Below, piece after piece: positions 18,619 to 28,558 of a DNA stretch of 64,000 bases. The DNA comes from Rathayibacter sp. VKM Ac-2759. Lineage in GTDB: Bacteria > Actinomycetota > Actinomycetes > Actinomycetales > Microbacteriaceae. Numbering within the stretch: position 1 is the stretch's first letter; every line of letters begins with the position of its first letter. The translations under genes were made by a program, and so were the position numbers. The stretch is from the NCBI RefSeq assembly GCF_009834225.1, contig NZ_CP047176.1:1984001-2048000 (forward strand), written 5' to 3'. Below the pieces are notes generated by a model, which saw only the letters and a list, made by a program, of their open reading frames with translations, searched no databases and was not told the origin of the DNA.

Positions 18619-21090
18619 ATGAACGCTGCAGCCCCCTCCTCCGGATCCTCCCTCACCGAGCGCATCGAGGACGTCGACGTCTCGTCCGAGATGGAGGGCT
18701 CGTTCCTCGAGTACGCCTACTCCGTCATCTACTCCCGCGCGCTGCCCGACGCCCGCGACGGCCTCAAGCCCGTGCAGCGCCGGATCCTCTACATGATGAG
18801 CGAGATGGGCCTGCGCCCCGACCACGGCCACGTGAAGTCGGCCCGCGTCGTCGGCGAGGTGATGGGCAAGCTGCACCCGCACGGCGACGCCTCCATCTAC
18901 GACTCCCTGGTGCGGCTCGCGCAGCCCTTCACCCTCCGGGTGCCGCTCGTCGACGGGCACGGCAACTTCGGCTCGCTCGACGACGGACCGGCCGCCGCGC
19001 GCTACACCGAGGCGCGTCTCGCACCGGCGGCGCTGGCGATGACGGAGCATCTCGGCGAGGACGTCGTCGACTTCATCCCGAACTACGACAACCAGTTCAC
19101 GCAGCCCGAGGTGCTCCCGGCCGCGTTCCCGAACCTCCTCGTCAACGGAGCGAGCGGCATCGCGGTCGGCATGGCCACCAACATGGCGCCGCACAACCTG
19201 GTCGAGGTGATCGGCGCGGCCCGGCACCTGATCGCGCACCCCGACGCCTCCCTCGACGACCTGATGTCGTTCGTGCCCGGCCCCGACTTCCCGAGCGGAG
19301 GCACGATCGTCGGCCTCGCCGGGGTCCGCGACGCCTACGCGACCGGTCGCGGCAGCTTCAAGACCCGCGCCCGGGTCTCGGTCGAGAGCATCACGGCCCG
19401 CAAGTCCGGACTCGTGGTCACCGAGCTCCCCTATCTCGTCGGCACCGAGAAGGTGATCGACAAGATCAAGGACGGCGTCCAGAACAAGAAGCTGAGCGGC
19501 ATCTCGGACGTCACCGATCTCACGGACCGCGACAACGGACTCCGCCTGGTGATCGGCATCAAGACCGGCTTCAGCCCGGAGGCGGTGCTCGAGCAGCTCT
19601 ACCGCTACACGCCCCTCGAGGACACCTTCGCGATCAACAACGTCGCGCTCGTCGACGGCGGACCACGCACCCTCGGGCTCAAGGAGCTGCTGCAGGTCTA
19701 CGTGGGGCACCGCGTGCAGGTCGTGACGCGCCGGTCCCGCTACCGCCTCCGCAAGCGCCAGGAGCGCCTGCACCTCGTGGAGGGCCTGCTGATCGCGATC
19801 CTCGACATCGACGAGGTCATCCAGCTGATCCGCGGGAGCGACGACACGGCGTCCGCGCGCGCCCGGTTGATCGAGGTGTTCGACCTGAGCGTCGTCCAGG
19901 CCGACTACATCCTCGAGCTGCAGCTGCGCCGCCTGACGAAGTTCTCCCGGATCGAGCTCGAGGCCGAGCGCGACACCCTCCTCGCCGAGATCGCCGAGCT
20001 CGAGGCGCTGCTCGCGAGCCGAGCCCGGATCGACGCGCTGGTCTCGGACGAGCTCGACGACGTCGCGCAGCGTCTGGGCACCCCGCGGCGGACCCTCCTC
20101 ACCGAGGCCCGGCCCTCGATCGCGACCACCGGCCGCAAGGCCGCCGCCGCGGTCCTCGAGATCGCCGACGTCCCGAGCCGGGTCCACCTCAGCACGACCG
20201 GGCGCATGGTCCGGGTCGACCGCGATCCGGAGGCGGCGCCGCACCCCGAGCGCGCCACCCGCCGGAGCAAGCACGACGCCGTGCTCAGCATGATCGACAC
20301 CACGACGCGGACCGAGATCGGCGCCGTCACGACGGCGGGCCGGCTGCTGCGGTTCTCCCCCGTCGACGTGCCCTCGGTGCCGTCGACCTCGGTGCAGCTC
20401 GGCGCCGGCGTCCGGATGGCCGACTACCTCCCCGGTCTCGCGAAGGACGAGCGGGTGCTCGCCCTCGTGGCGTTCGACGACCCGCGGCCGATCGCCCTCG
20501 GCACTCTGCAGGGTGTCGTGAAGCGGGTGTCCCTCTCCGATCTGCCGGTGAAGCCGGACCTCGAGCTGATCGCGCTGCGCCCGAAGGACGCGGTCGTCGG
20601 AGCCGCACTCGCGGGCGATGAGGACGAGCTGGTCTTCGTCACCGGCGAGGCGCAGCTCCTGCGCTTCTCCGCCTCCTCCGTGCGCCCGCAGGGACGGACC
20701 GCGGCGGGGATGGCGGGCGTGAAGCTCGGCGAGACCGACGAGGTCGTCCACTTCGCCGTGGTGACCGAGGACGAGCGCGAGGAGGCGGTCGTCGCGACCG
20801 TCGCCGTCGACAGCTGGGCGCTCACGGGCACGGACACCGGCAGCGCCAAGGTGTCCGCCTTCTCCGAGTTCCCGGCGAAGGGGCGCGCCACCGGCGGCGT
20901 CCGGGCGCAGCGGTTCCTCAAGGGCGAGACGGCTCTCGGAGTCGCGTGGGTCGGCCCCGCGCCGGCGCACGCTCTCGAGGCCGACGGCTCGGTCGCCGCC
21001 CTGCCCGAGTCGGGCATGAAGCGCGACGCCTCCGGAGTGCCGCTCGCGGCGCCGATCGCGAGCATCGGAGCCGCTCCCGAGCTGATCTGA
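18619..21090 (+). CDS. parC: DNA topoisomerase IV subunit A (ParC/GyrA-like)
   Basis: An 823-residue type IIA topoisomerase cleavage subunit. It contains the gate-helix segment [18 protein letters not shown], with the quinolone-resistance positions, and the catalytic Tyr in [10 protein letters not shown]. The GyrA tower and coiled-coil follow, then a C-terminal beta-pinwheel (repeats such as [18 protein letters not shown]). No canonical GyrA box (QRRGGKG) is seen in the C-terminal domain, which fits a decatenating topoisomerase IV rather than gyrase. The partner parE lies convergently just downstream. Confidence 0.9.
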   Translation: MNAAAPSSGSSLTERIEDVDVSSEMEGSFLEYAYSVIYSRALPDARDGLKPVQRRILYMMSEMGLRPDHGHVKSARVVGEVMGKLHPHGDASIYDSLVRLAQPFTLRVPLVDGHGNFGSLDDGPAAARYTEARLAPAALAMTEHLGEDVVDFIPNYDNQFTQPEVLPAAFPNLLVNGASGIAVGMATNMAPHNLVEVIGAARHLIAHPDASLDDLMSFVPGPDFPSGGTIVGLAGVRDAYATGRGSFKTRARVSVESITARKSGLVVTELPYLVGTEKVIDKIKDGVQNKKLSGISDVTDLTDRDNGLRLVIGIKTGFSPEAVLEQLYRYTPLEDTFAINNVALVDGGPRTLGLKELLQVYVGHRVQVVTRRSRYRLRKRQERLHLVEGLLIAILDIDEVIQLIRGSDDTASARARLIEVFDLSVVQADYILELQLRRLTKFSRIELEAERDTLLAEIAELEALLASRARIDALVSDELDDVAQRLGTPRRTLLTEARPSIATTGRKAAAAVLEIADVPSRVHLSTTGRMVRVDRDPEAAPHPERATRRSKHDAVLSMIDTTTRTEIGAVTTAGRLLRFSPVDVPSVPSTSVQLGAGVRMADYLPGLAKDERVLALVAFDDPRPIALGTLQGVVKRVSLSDLPVKPDLELIALRPKDAVVGAALAGDEDELVFVTGEAQLLRFSASSVRPQGRTAAGMAGVKLGETDEVVHFAVVTEDEREEAVVATVAVDSWALTGTDTGSAKVSAFSEFPAKGRATGGVRAQRFLKGETALGVAWVGPAPAHALEADGSVAALPESGMKRDASGVPLAAPIASIGAAPELI

Positions 21091-21119
21091 CCCGTCGGCC
21101 GTGCGGGCGGCGGGTCAGA
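21086..21119. terminator. bidirectional terminator between parC and parE
   Basis: A perfect 9-bp stem (21086-21094 with 21111-21119) forms the gap between the two convergent genes. Both stop codons lie inside the stem arms, so one hairpin serves both transcripts. Confidence 0.6.
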
Positions 21120-23196
21120 CGTCGATGCGGTCCCGCGACAGGGTCTCGGAGCCGCGGACGATGAACTCCTTGCGCGGCGCGACGTCGTTGCCCATCAGGA
21201 GCTCGAACACGCGGCCGGCGTTCTCGGCGTCGGCGACCCTGACCCGCCGGAGCGTCCGACGCGAGCGGTCCATCGTCGTGGTCGCGAGCTGGTCCGCATC
21301 CATCTCGCCGAGGCCCTTGTAGCGCTGGATCGGGTCCTGGTACCGGCGCCCCGCCTTGGCGAGCGCGGCCAGCACGCTCTGGAGCTCCTTCTCGGAGTAG
21401 GTGTAGATCGTCTCGTTCGGCTTCTTGCCCGCGTTCATCACGACGACGCGGTGCAGCGGCGGCACGGCGGCGAAGACCCGTCCGGCCTCGACCAGCGGCC
21501 GCATGTAGCGGAAGAAGAGGGTCAGGAGGAGGGTGCGGATGTGCGCACCGTCGACATCGGCGTCGCTCATCAGGATGATCTTGCCGTAGCGCGCCGCCGC
21601 GAGGTCGAACGAGCGGCCGGACCCCGCTCCGATGACCTGGATCATCGACGCGCACTCGGCGTTCGAGAGCATGTCGGCGATGCTCGCCTTCTGCACGTTC
21701 AGGATCTTGCCGCGGATGGGCAGCAGCGCCTGGTACTCGCTGTTCCGAGCGCTCTTGGCCGTGCCGAGGGCGGAGTCGCCCTCGACGATGAAGAGCTCGC
21801 TGTTCTCCACGTCGTTGCTGCGGCAGTCGACGAGCTTCGCGGGCAGGGAGGAGGACTCGAGCGCGTTCTTGCGCCGCTGGGTCTCCTTGTGGGCGCGGGC
21901 CGAGATCCTCGACTTCATCTCGGTGACGAGCTTCTCGAGCAGCTGCGACATCTGCGCCTTGTCCTCGCGCTTCGTCGAGGAGAAGATCGCGCCGAGCGTC
22001 GAGGTGATCGTCTGCGCGACGATCGCGCGCACGGCCGGTGTGCCGAGCACCTCCTTCGTCTGCCCCTCGAACTGCGGCTCGGGGAGGCGCACCGTCAGCA
22101 CGGCGGTGAGACCGGCGAGGACGTCGTCCTTCTCGAGCTTGTCGGAGCCGACCTTCAGGCGCCGGGCGTTGGCCTCGACCTGCGAGCGCAGCAGCTTGAG
22201 CAGTCCCTGCTCGAAGCCGTTCTGGTGCGTGCCTCCCTTGGGCGTCGAGATGATGTTCACGAAGCTGCGCACGACCGTCTCGTACCCGGTGCCCCAGCGC
22301 AGGGCGATGTCGACCTCGCAGGAGCGCTCCACCTCTGTCGGCACCATCGCGCCGCCGGGCGTGAGGACGGGGACGGTCTCGGTGAAGGAGCCCGTCCCGG
22401 TGAGCCGCAGGACGTCGGTGACCGCCGCGTCCGGAGCGAGGAACTCGACGAACTCCGAGATCCCGCCGTCGTAGCGGAACATCTCGGCGCGGCGCTCGGC
22501 CTCGCGGTCGTCGACGATGTCGATCGTGAGCCCGGGGACGAGGAACGCGGTCTGGCGGGCGCGGGTGACGAGATCGTCGGTCTGGAACGCCGCGCCCCGG
22601 GTGAAGATCTGGCGGTCGGCCCAGTACCGCACGCGCGTTCCGGTGACGCCCTTCTTCACCTTGCCGACGATGTCGAGCTCGGAGCCGTTCTCGAAGGGAG
22701 TGAACGGCGCATCCGGAGTCGGCTCGCCCGTGTCGGCGAAGCGGCCGGGCTCTCCGCGGTGGAACGACATCCGGTAGGTGCGGCCGTCCCGGTCGACCTC
22801 GACGTCGAGCCGCTCGGACAGGGCGTTGACCACGGACGCGCCGACGCCGTGCAGTCCGCCCGAGGCGGCGTACGAGCCCGAGCCGAACTTGCCGCCGGCG
22901 TGCAGCTTGGTGAAGACGACCTCGACGCCCGTGAGCCCGGTCTTCGGCTCGATGTCGACGGGGATGCCTCGCGCACGGTCCCGGACCTCGACGCTGTCGT
23001 CGGAGTGCAGGACGACGCTGATCTCGGAGCCGTGCCCGGCCAGGGCCTCGTCGACGGAGTTGTCGATGACCTCCCACAGGCAGTGCATCAGACCGCGGGA
23101 GTCGGTCGAGCCGATGTACATGCCCGGGCGCTTCCGGACCGCCTCGAGACCCTCGAGAACGGAGAGGTGCCGAGCGGAGTAATCGGAAGAGGCCAT
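21115..23196 (-). CDS. parE: DNA topoisomerase IV subunit B (ParE/GyrB-like)
   Basis: A 693-residue ATPase subunit. It shows the GHKL N-box EVIDNSVDEALAG, the glycine-rich lid LHAGGKFGSGSYAASGGLHGVG and the Toprim motifs EGDSALGTAK and LMSDADVDGAHI. The second ATP-binding motif reads DRARGIP where the usual form is DxGxG, so Ala75 replaces a glycine. The gene is probably leaderless: TAAACT ends 6 nt before the ATG, with GGAGGA in between. It is convergent with parC, an arrangement that separates the control of the two subunits. Confidence 0.92.
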   Translation of the reverse strand: MASSDYSARHLSVLEGLEAVRKRPGMYIGSTDSRGLMHCLWEVIDNSVDEALAGHGSEISVVLHSDDSVEVRDRARGIPVDIEPKTGLTGVEVVFTKLHAGGKFGSGSYAASGGLHGVGASVVNALSERLDVEVDRDGRTYRMSFHRGEPGRFADTGEPTPDAPFTPFENGSELDIVGKVKKGVTGTRVRYWADRQIFTRGAAFQTDDLVTRARQTAFLVPGLTIDIVDDREAERRAEMFRYDGGISEFVEFLAPDAAVTDVLRLTGTGSFTETVPVLTPGGAMVPTEVERSCEVDIALRWGTGYETVVRSFVNIISTPKGGTHQNGFEQGLLKLLRSQVEANARRLKVGSDKLEKDDVLAGLTAVLTVRLPEPQFEGQTKEVLGTPAVRAIVAQTITSTLGAIFSSTKREDKAQMSQLLEKLVTEMKSRISARAHKETQRRKNALESSSLPAKLVDCRSNDVENSELFIVEGDSALGTAKSARNSEYQALLPIRGKILNVQKASIADMLSNAECASMIQVIGAGSGRSFDLAAARYGKIILMSDADVDGAHIRTLLLTLFFRYMRPLVEAGRVFAAVPPLHRVVVMNAGKKPNETIYTYSEKELQSVLAALAKAGRRYQDPIQRYKGLGEMDADQLATTTMDRSRRTLRRVRVADAENAGRVFELLMGNDVAPRKEFIVRGSETLSRDRIDV

Positions 23197-23202
23197 TCCT
23201 CC

Positions 23203-23208
23203 AGTTTA
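23203..23208 (-). promoter_or_regulatory. -10 element TAAACT upstream of parE
   Basis: TAAACT lies 6 nt before the parE ATG; the intervening GGAGGA would be lost from a transcript starting at the ATG. Confidence 0.45.
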
Positions 23209-23380
23209 CTTTCGGACGGCCTCTCCCCTGTCGCGACGCGGCAGCGCGCACGACGTCCAGTTCCGCGGGGTACCTACGCGCACAGCGAAATGCCGCGGGA
23301 TCGTCTCTACGTGGAAACATTCGCGTGCTTTGATGGTTCCACTAAGCAGAGATCGAAGACCGAGTGCAGGAGGCCAAGTC

Positions 23381-23614
23381 ATGTCGACCACAGCAACCCA
23401 GAACGGCGTGGACGAACTCGCTGGCGCCCACCAGCTCTCCGCCGCCGACCGCTGCGACAGCTGCGGCGCGCAGGCGTACATCCGAGTCGTCGTGAACAGC
23501 GGAGAGCTCCTCTTCTGCTCGCACCACGGCAAGAAGTACCAGGAGAAGCTCTCGAGCATCGCGCAGAGCTGGCACGACGAGTCCGCGCGGCTCTTCGAGG
23601 AGCAGCGCCCCTGA
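23381..23614 (+). CDS. small zinc-binding DUF7455-like protein
   Basis: A 77-residue protein with one Cys pair in RCDSCGAQAYIRV and a further Cys/His set in LLFCSHHGKKY, together forming a likely CxxC...CxHH zinc site. The C-terminus is helical (KYQEKLSSIAQSW). Such proteins are widespread in actinobacteria beside topoisomerase or sigma-factor genes; I assign DUF7455 from memory and the number could be wrong. The start at 23381 has CAGGAGG 8 nt upstream. An inverted repeat GTGGAA...TTCCAC (23311-23342) lies in the upstream region. Confidence 0.8.
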   Translation: MSTTATQNGVDELAGAHQLSAADRCDSCGAQAYIRVVVNSGELLFCSHHGKKYQEKLSSIAQSWHDESARLFEEQRP

Positions 23615-23649
23615 GCCACGACGAACGAACGGTGCGGCGCTGACGCGTC

Positions 23650-24372
23650 CTACCGAACGACACCGAGCCGCTTCGCGATCACTTCGCGGGCGGCTCGTGC
23701 CGTTTCATCGGCGGCACGGAGGCGGGCGTCGGTCGTCGTGTAGACGAGTGAGCGGCGCCCGGAGATCCGAGTGAGGATCGCGTCGGCGAGGACCGGGTTC
23801 TTAGCCAGGACGGGGCCGTGCAGGTGCGTGCCGAGCAGGCCGCCGTCGCGGTAGCCCTCGACTCCGCCCCCGTCGCCCACGCCGTGCAGCACCGTGCCGA
23901 GCACGTGCGCCGGGTCGATTCCTTCGACGCGCCGGACGTGGTTCTCGAAGCCGACCAGCGTGTCGGCACCGGAGGACACGACGAGGTCGTCGGTCACCCG
24001 CTCCCCCGCGACGGAGCGCCCGGGGAAGACGCCGACGCCGGCCACGACCCCCGTCGGCGTGGTGAACGACTCGGTGAGGAGCTGCCAGCCGGCGCCGACC
24101 GCCACGATCTCGGTCCCATCGGTGACCCAGCCCCTCAGAGCTGAGGCGTTCTCGAGCAGCAGGCCGAGCACGTCGGGAAGGTCCTGGTCGGCCCCGGTGC
24201 CCGCCACCACGACGTCCGGTCGGATCGCGAAGCCCTCCGCCGTGCGGAGCGGGACGAGTTCGGCGTCCAGCCCCGACCATCGGGCACGGGCCACGAGGAC
24301 GCGGGCGTTGGCCGCGTCGCCGTTGCTGTCGAGGACCTCCGGCGCCAGAACGCCGATGCGGAGAGCGGTCAC
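23650..24372 (-). CDS. gatD: GatD-like type 1 glutamine amidotransferase lacking the nucleophilic cysteine
   Basis: A 240-residue class I amidotransferase-fold protein paired with a MurT-like ligase. GatD normally hydrolyses glutamine to feed ammonia to MurT, which amidates the D-Glu alpha-carboxyl of lipid II. Normal GatD has a Cys nucleophile in a motif like AVCGGYQLLG. Here the motif reads AVGAGWQLL, with Gly93 (codon GGC) in the Cys position, while the His of GTHLHGP (His185) and the GFENH segment are kept. Glutaminase activity is therefore unlikely. The GTG start overlaps the murT stop (GTGA). See findings for a proposed alternative role. Confidence 0.8.
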   Translation of the reverse strand: MTALRIGVLAPEVLDSNGDAANARVLVARARWSGLDAELVPLRTAEGFAIRPDVVVAGTGADQDLPDVLGLLLENASALRGWVTDGTEIVAVGAGWQLLTESFTTPTGVVAGVGVFPGRSVAGERVTDDLVVSSGADTLVGFENHVRRVEGIDPAHVLGTVLHGVGDGGGVEGYRDGGLLGTHLHGPVLAKNPVLADAILTRISGRRSLVYTTTDARLRAADETARAAREVIAKRLGVVR

Positions 24373-25634
24373 GAGTCCTCCTCGCGGTTGGAGGCCAGCT
24401 GCAGGTGCGCACGGGTCCGGCGCATCGAGTCGGCCGAGAAGACGATCGTCTTGCGACCGGTGGACGGCGCGGGGAGGGCGAGGAACGCATCGAGCGCGCG
24501 GCCGAGATCCTCGTCCACGGAGTCGATCGCGACTCCGTCGTAGCGCAGCTGCAGCGCGGCCTCGTGCGCCTTCGACCCCGAGACGATGCGGACGCGGCCG
24601 AGTCGCGACGTGTCGACGGGCCAGAAGTAGGACGGGTCGCGGACGTCGGAGCCGATCGCGAGCATCACCTGCTCGGTGCCCTCCGGGATCTCCGCGAGAT
24701 TCAAGCGGTAGCTCGCCGGGTTCTGCACCAGCACGAACTCCACCTCCTGCCCGCGCACGGTGACGACCTCCCCGCGTCCGAAGACCGGGTCGATCGACGA
24801 GAGGGCGGCGGAGGCGGTGCCGGCGTCGAAACGCTCGCCGAGCACAGCGCGCGCCGCCGAGACCGCTGCGGCCGCATCGACGGCGTAGTGGACGCCACGG
24901 GCCGGCAGGCGCAGTCGGAGCGAGGTGCCGTCGGTGACGATCGTCGCGGCCGCGCCGGAGGTGCTCTCGACGACGGTGGTGGCGCGGTCCGCACCGGAGT
25001 CCGCGACGGACGCGTAGCCGAGCCCGCCCGCGGCGCCGTCCTTGACGGCCGAGGAGACGCCGTACCAGCGCACGGAGTCGGCGGGGAGCGCGGACGCGAT
25101 GTCGGCGACGTGCCGGTCGTCGGCGTTCAGGACGACCGGTCCGGTGGCCCTCGTCGCGATGGCGGCGAGCATCCGCGCGACCATGGCGGGGTCGAAGAAG
25201 CGGTCGATCTGGTCGACGACGACGTTCGTCAGCAACACGACGCGCGGGCTCATCCGCGGCGCCAGGCGGGCTCCGTGGCCCTCGTCCATCTCCAGGACGG
25301 CGATGTCGGCGTCGATGCGACCGCGCAGGTCCGCGCGCTCGAGGAGTGCCGAGGTCAGGCCCTGCGCGATGTTCGCGGTCGAGGGGTTCGTGAAGACGCT
25401 CAGGCCGTGGGCGCGCAGCACCGCGACGAGCATCTTCGTCGTCGTCGACTTGCCGGCGGAACCGGTGACGACGACGAGCCCCTCGGGGAAGCCGTCGAGG
25501 ACGGCGGGGAGGAATCCCGGCGCGATGCGGTTCACCACCAGGCCGGGGACGGCGGATCCGCCGCCCGGCTTCCTCACTCGCGCCGCGAAGCGGGCGGCCC
25601 TCCCCAGGAGGACCGCCGGCGCGTAGCGGATCAC
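24369..25634 (-). CDS. murT: MurT-like Mur ligase family protein without zinc ribbon
   Basis: A 421-residue Mur-ligase-fold protein. It has a Walker A loop TGSAGKSTTTK (about 57-67, replacing the usual TGTNGKTTT), the central-domain segment VVLNADDRHVADIA, and the C-terminal motif SDVRDPSYFW. That last motif matches the DxSW-type site supplying the Asp of the GatD catalytic triad. Known MurT proteins carry a Cys4 zinc ribbon inserted in the central domain; this protein contains no cysteine at all. It starts (GTG) 4 nt after the rpoD stop and overlaps gatD by 4 nt, so rpoD-murT-gatD is one operon. Confidence 0.82.
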   Translation of the reverse strand: MIRYAPAVLLGRAARFAARVRKPGGGSAVPGLVVNRIAPGFLPAVLDGFPEGLVVVTGSAGKSTTTKMLVAVLRAHGLSVFTNPSTANIAQGLTSALLERADLRGRIDADIAVLEMDEGHGARLAPRMSPRVVLLTNVVVDQIDRFFDPAMVARMLAAIATRATGPVVLNADDRHVADIASALPADSVRWYGVSSAVKDGAAGGLGYASVADSGADRATTVVESTSGAAATIVTDGTSLRLRLPARGVHYAVDAAAAVSAARAVLGERFDAGTASAALSSIDPVFGRGEVVTVRGQEVEFVLVQNPASYRLNLAEIPEGTEQVMLAIGSDVRDPSYFWPVDTSRLGRVRIVSGSKAHEAALQLRYDGVAIDSVDEDLGRALDAFLALPAPSTGRKTIVFSADSMRRTRAHLQLASNREEDS

Positions 25635-25638
25635 CGGC

Positions 25639-26928
<1,290 letters not shown>

Positions 26929-27208
26929 AGCGGCACCTCTCCATCCGTTGCGTCCCGGTAGCGGACGGCGCCGGGAGAGCGTCGTCCGTCGGTGGGCATT
27001 ACGAGGACCCATGTCAAGTCGGGGACGTCGCACGCCGGATGCCGACGTGGTGCTCCTCGACCCGAACGGGTCCTATTGACAATTATTGCACGCCTGGGTA
27101 GTGCGATCGTGCCGCTCGGCAGTTCGGCGAGCGCGGATCCGCCGATCCGCCCGTCAGGACGCCGATCCGAACGGGACATCGTGTGTCGAGACGGTCCCGA
27201 TGCGGCGG

Positions 27209-28537
27209 TCAGCGTCCCGAGCGTCCACGACGGAGCCGGTCACTCAGTGCAACCCAGAGAGGGGCCACCATTATTCCCTCGTCCTCCGCGAGACGACGGC
27301 GGGTCCGGCGCCGCGCACTGACGAGTCCGACGACTCCGGCGCCGACGACGACGTACTGCACGCACCAGGCGAGCCGGAAGTGCTCCATCGAGTAGAGGTC
27401 GGCGGAGTCCGCTCCGGGGCCGGCGAGGGCGTCGAGCACGAGGCCCATCAGGAACATCATCGTGAAGCTGGCGAGGAACCCGCCGACGTTCACGACGCCG
27501 TTCGCGGCACCGAGACTGCGCTTCGGGTTGAAGGTGCGGGCGAAGTCGAAGCCGATCATCGAGCCGGGACCGCCCGCGCCGATGACGATCAGCAGGAGGA
27601 CGATCAGCCAGTACGGCGGGACGCCCGGCCAGAGCAGGACGACGGTCCAGGCCACGGCCATGGTCGAGACGATGGCGATGACGAGGTTGCTCCGGCGCAT
27701 CGGGTGCCGCGCGGTCAGGACGCCGAGCACCGGTCCGACGACGATGCCGGCGACAACGACGATCGTCAGGGTCGGCGCGGCCGTGCCCGGCGGGAGGCCG
27801 ATCGCGTAGACGAGGAACGGGTAGCCCCAGAGCAGCGTGAAGACGGTGCCCGAGGACTGCGTCACGAAGTGCGACCAGAAGCCGAGCTGCGTCCCCGGCC
27901 GGCGGAGGCTGACGGCGAGCTGCGCGACGGTCGCCCGCAGCGTCGGCGGCACCAGGACGATCGGCTCCGTGCGCGGCGGGACGTCGCTGACGAACAGGAT
28001 CACCCCGAGGATCGCGACGGCGCCCAGACCCGCAGCCGAGAGGAAGGCCGGGGTCCAGCCGGCGGAGTGCAGGAGGGCCGCGAAGGGCAGCGCCGAGAGG
28101 ATCTGCCCGATCTGGCCGATGTTGCCGATCCACTGCGAGAGCTGCGGGACGAGCGGCCCGCTGAACCAGGTGACGGTGAGACGGATGACCGACGTGAAGA
28201 TCGCCGCGTCCCCCGCCCCGACGAGGATGCGGCCGCCGATCGCGACGCCGATCGAGGGAGCGATCGCGAGCACGATCTGCCCGGCCATCATCAGCGCCGT
28301 CCCGCTCACGATCAGCGTCTTCGGCCCGAAGCGGTCGATCAGGATCCCGACGGGGATCTGCATCGCCGCGTAGACGATCAGCTGGACGACGGCCAGCGAG
28401 GACAGGACGGCGGCCGCCACTCCGAACCGGGCAGCGGCATCGACTCCCGCGACACCGAGCGTCGTGCGGTCCAGGACCGCGACCAGGTACGCGAACGCGC
28501 CGGCACCGAAGACGAACCAGGCTCGAGAAGATCGCAC
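27209..28537 (-). CDS. MFS transporter
   Basis: A 442-residue protein with about twelve hydrophobic segments. The MFS motif A variant is visible between TM2 and TM3 (GILIDRFGPKTLIV), and motif-like GRILVGAGDAA follows in TM4. The N-terminus starts directly in TM1 (AWFVFGAGAFAYLVAVL); the C-terminus is Arg-rich and cytoplasmic. The substrate is unknown. The GTG start is probably leaderless (TAGGCT 7 nt upstream). No linked regulator is visible. Confidence 0.88.
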   Translation of the reverse strand: MRSSRAWFVFGAGAFAYLVAVLDRTTLGVAGVDAAARFGVAAAVLSSLAVVQLIVYAAMQIPVGILIDRFGPKTLIVSGTALMMAGQIVLAIAPSIGVAIGGRILVGAGDAAIFTSVIRLTVTWFSGPLVPQLSQWIGNIGQIGQILSALPFAALLHSAGWTPAFLSAAGLGAVAILGVILFVSDVPPRTEPIVLVPPTLRATVAQLAVSLRRPGTQLGFWSHFVTQSSGTVFTLLWGYPFLVYAIGLPPGTAAPTLTIVVVAGIVVGPVLGVLTARHPMRRSNLVIAIVSTMAVAWTVVLLWPGVPPYWLIVLLLIVIGAGGPGSMIGFDFARTFNPKRSLGAANGVVNVGGFLASFTMMFLMGLVLDALAGPGADSADLYSMEHFRLAWCVQYVVVGAGVVGLVSARRRTRRRLAEDEGIMVAPLWVALSDRLRRGRSGR

Positions 28538-28544
28538 TCGTGGG

Positions 28545-28550
28545 AGCCTA
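28545..28550 (-). promoter_or_regulatory. -10 element TAGGCT, leaderless MFS gene
   Basis: TAGGCT ends 7 nt before the GTG start of the MFS gene in a 21-nt gap; no ribosome site is present. Confidence 0.45.
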
Positions 28551-28558
28551 GCGGCGGC

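Noticed and set aside
17752..20970. Long reverse-strand open frame antisense to parC
   Set aside because: Same composition artefact; parC has all its motifs on the other strand.
23311..23342. GTGGAA...TTCCAC inverted repeat upstream of the small zinc protein
   Set aside because: The arms are only 6 bp and 20 nt apart, with no aligned promoter; too weak to call an operator.
27076..27104. TTGACA followed 17 nt later by TAGTGC on the forward strand
   Set aside because: No forward gene starts within the next two kilobases, and the -10 is poor; it lies in the upstream region of rpoD on the wrong strand.
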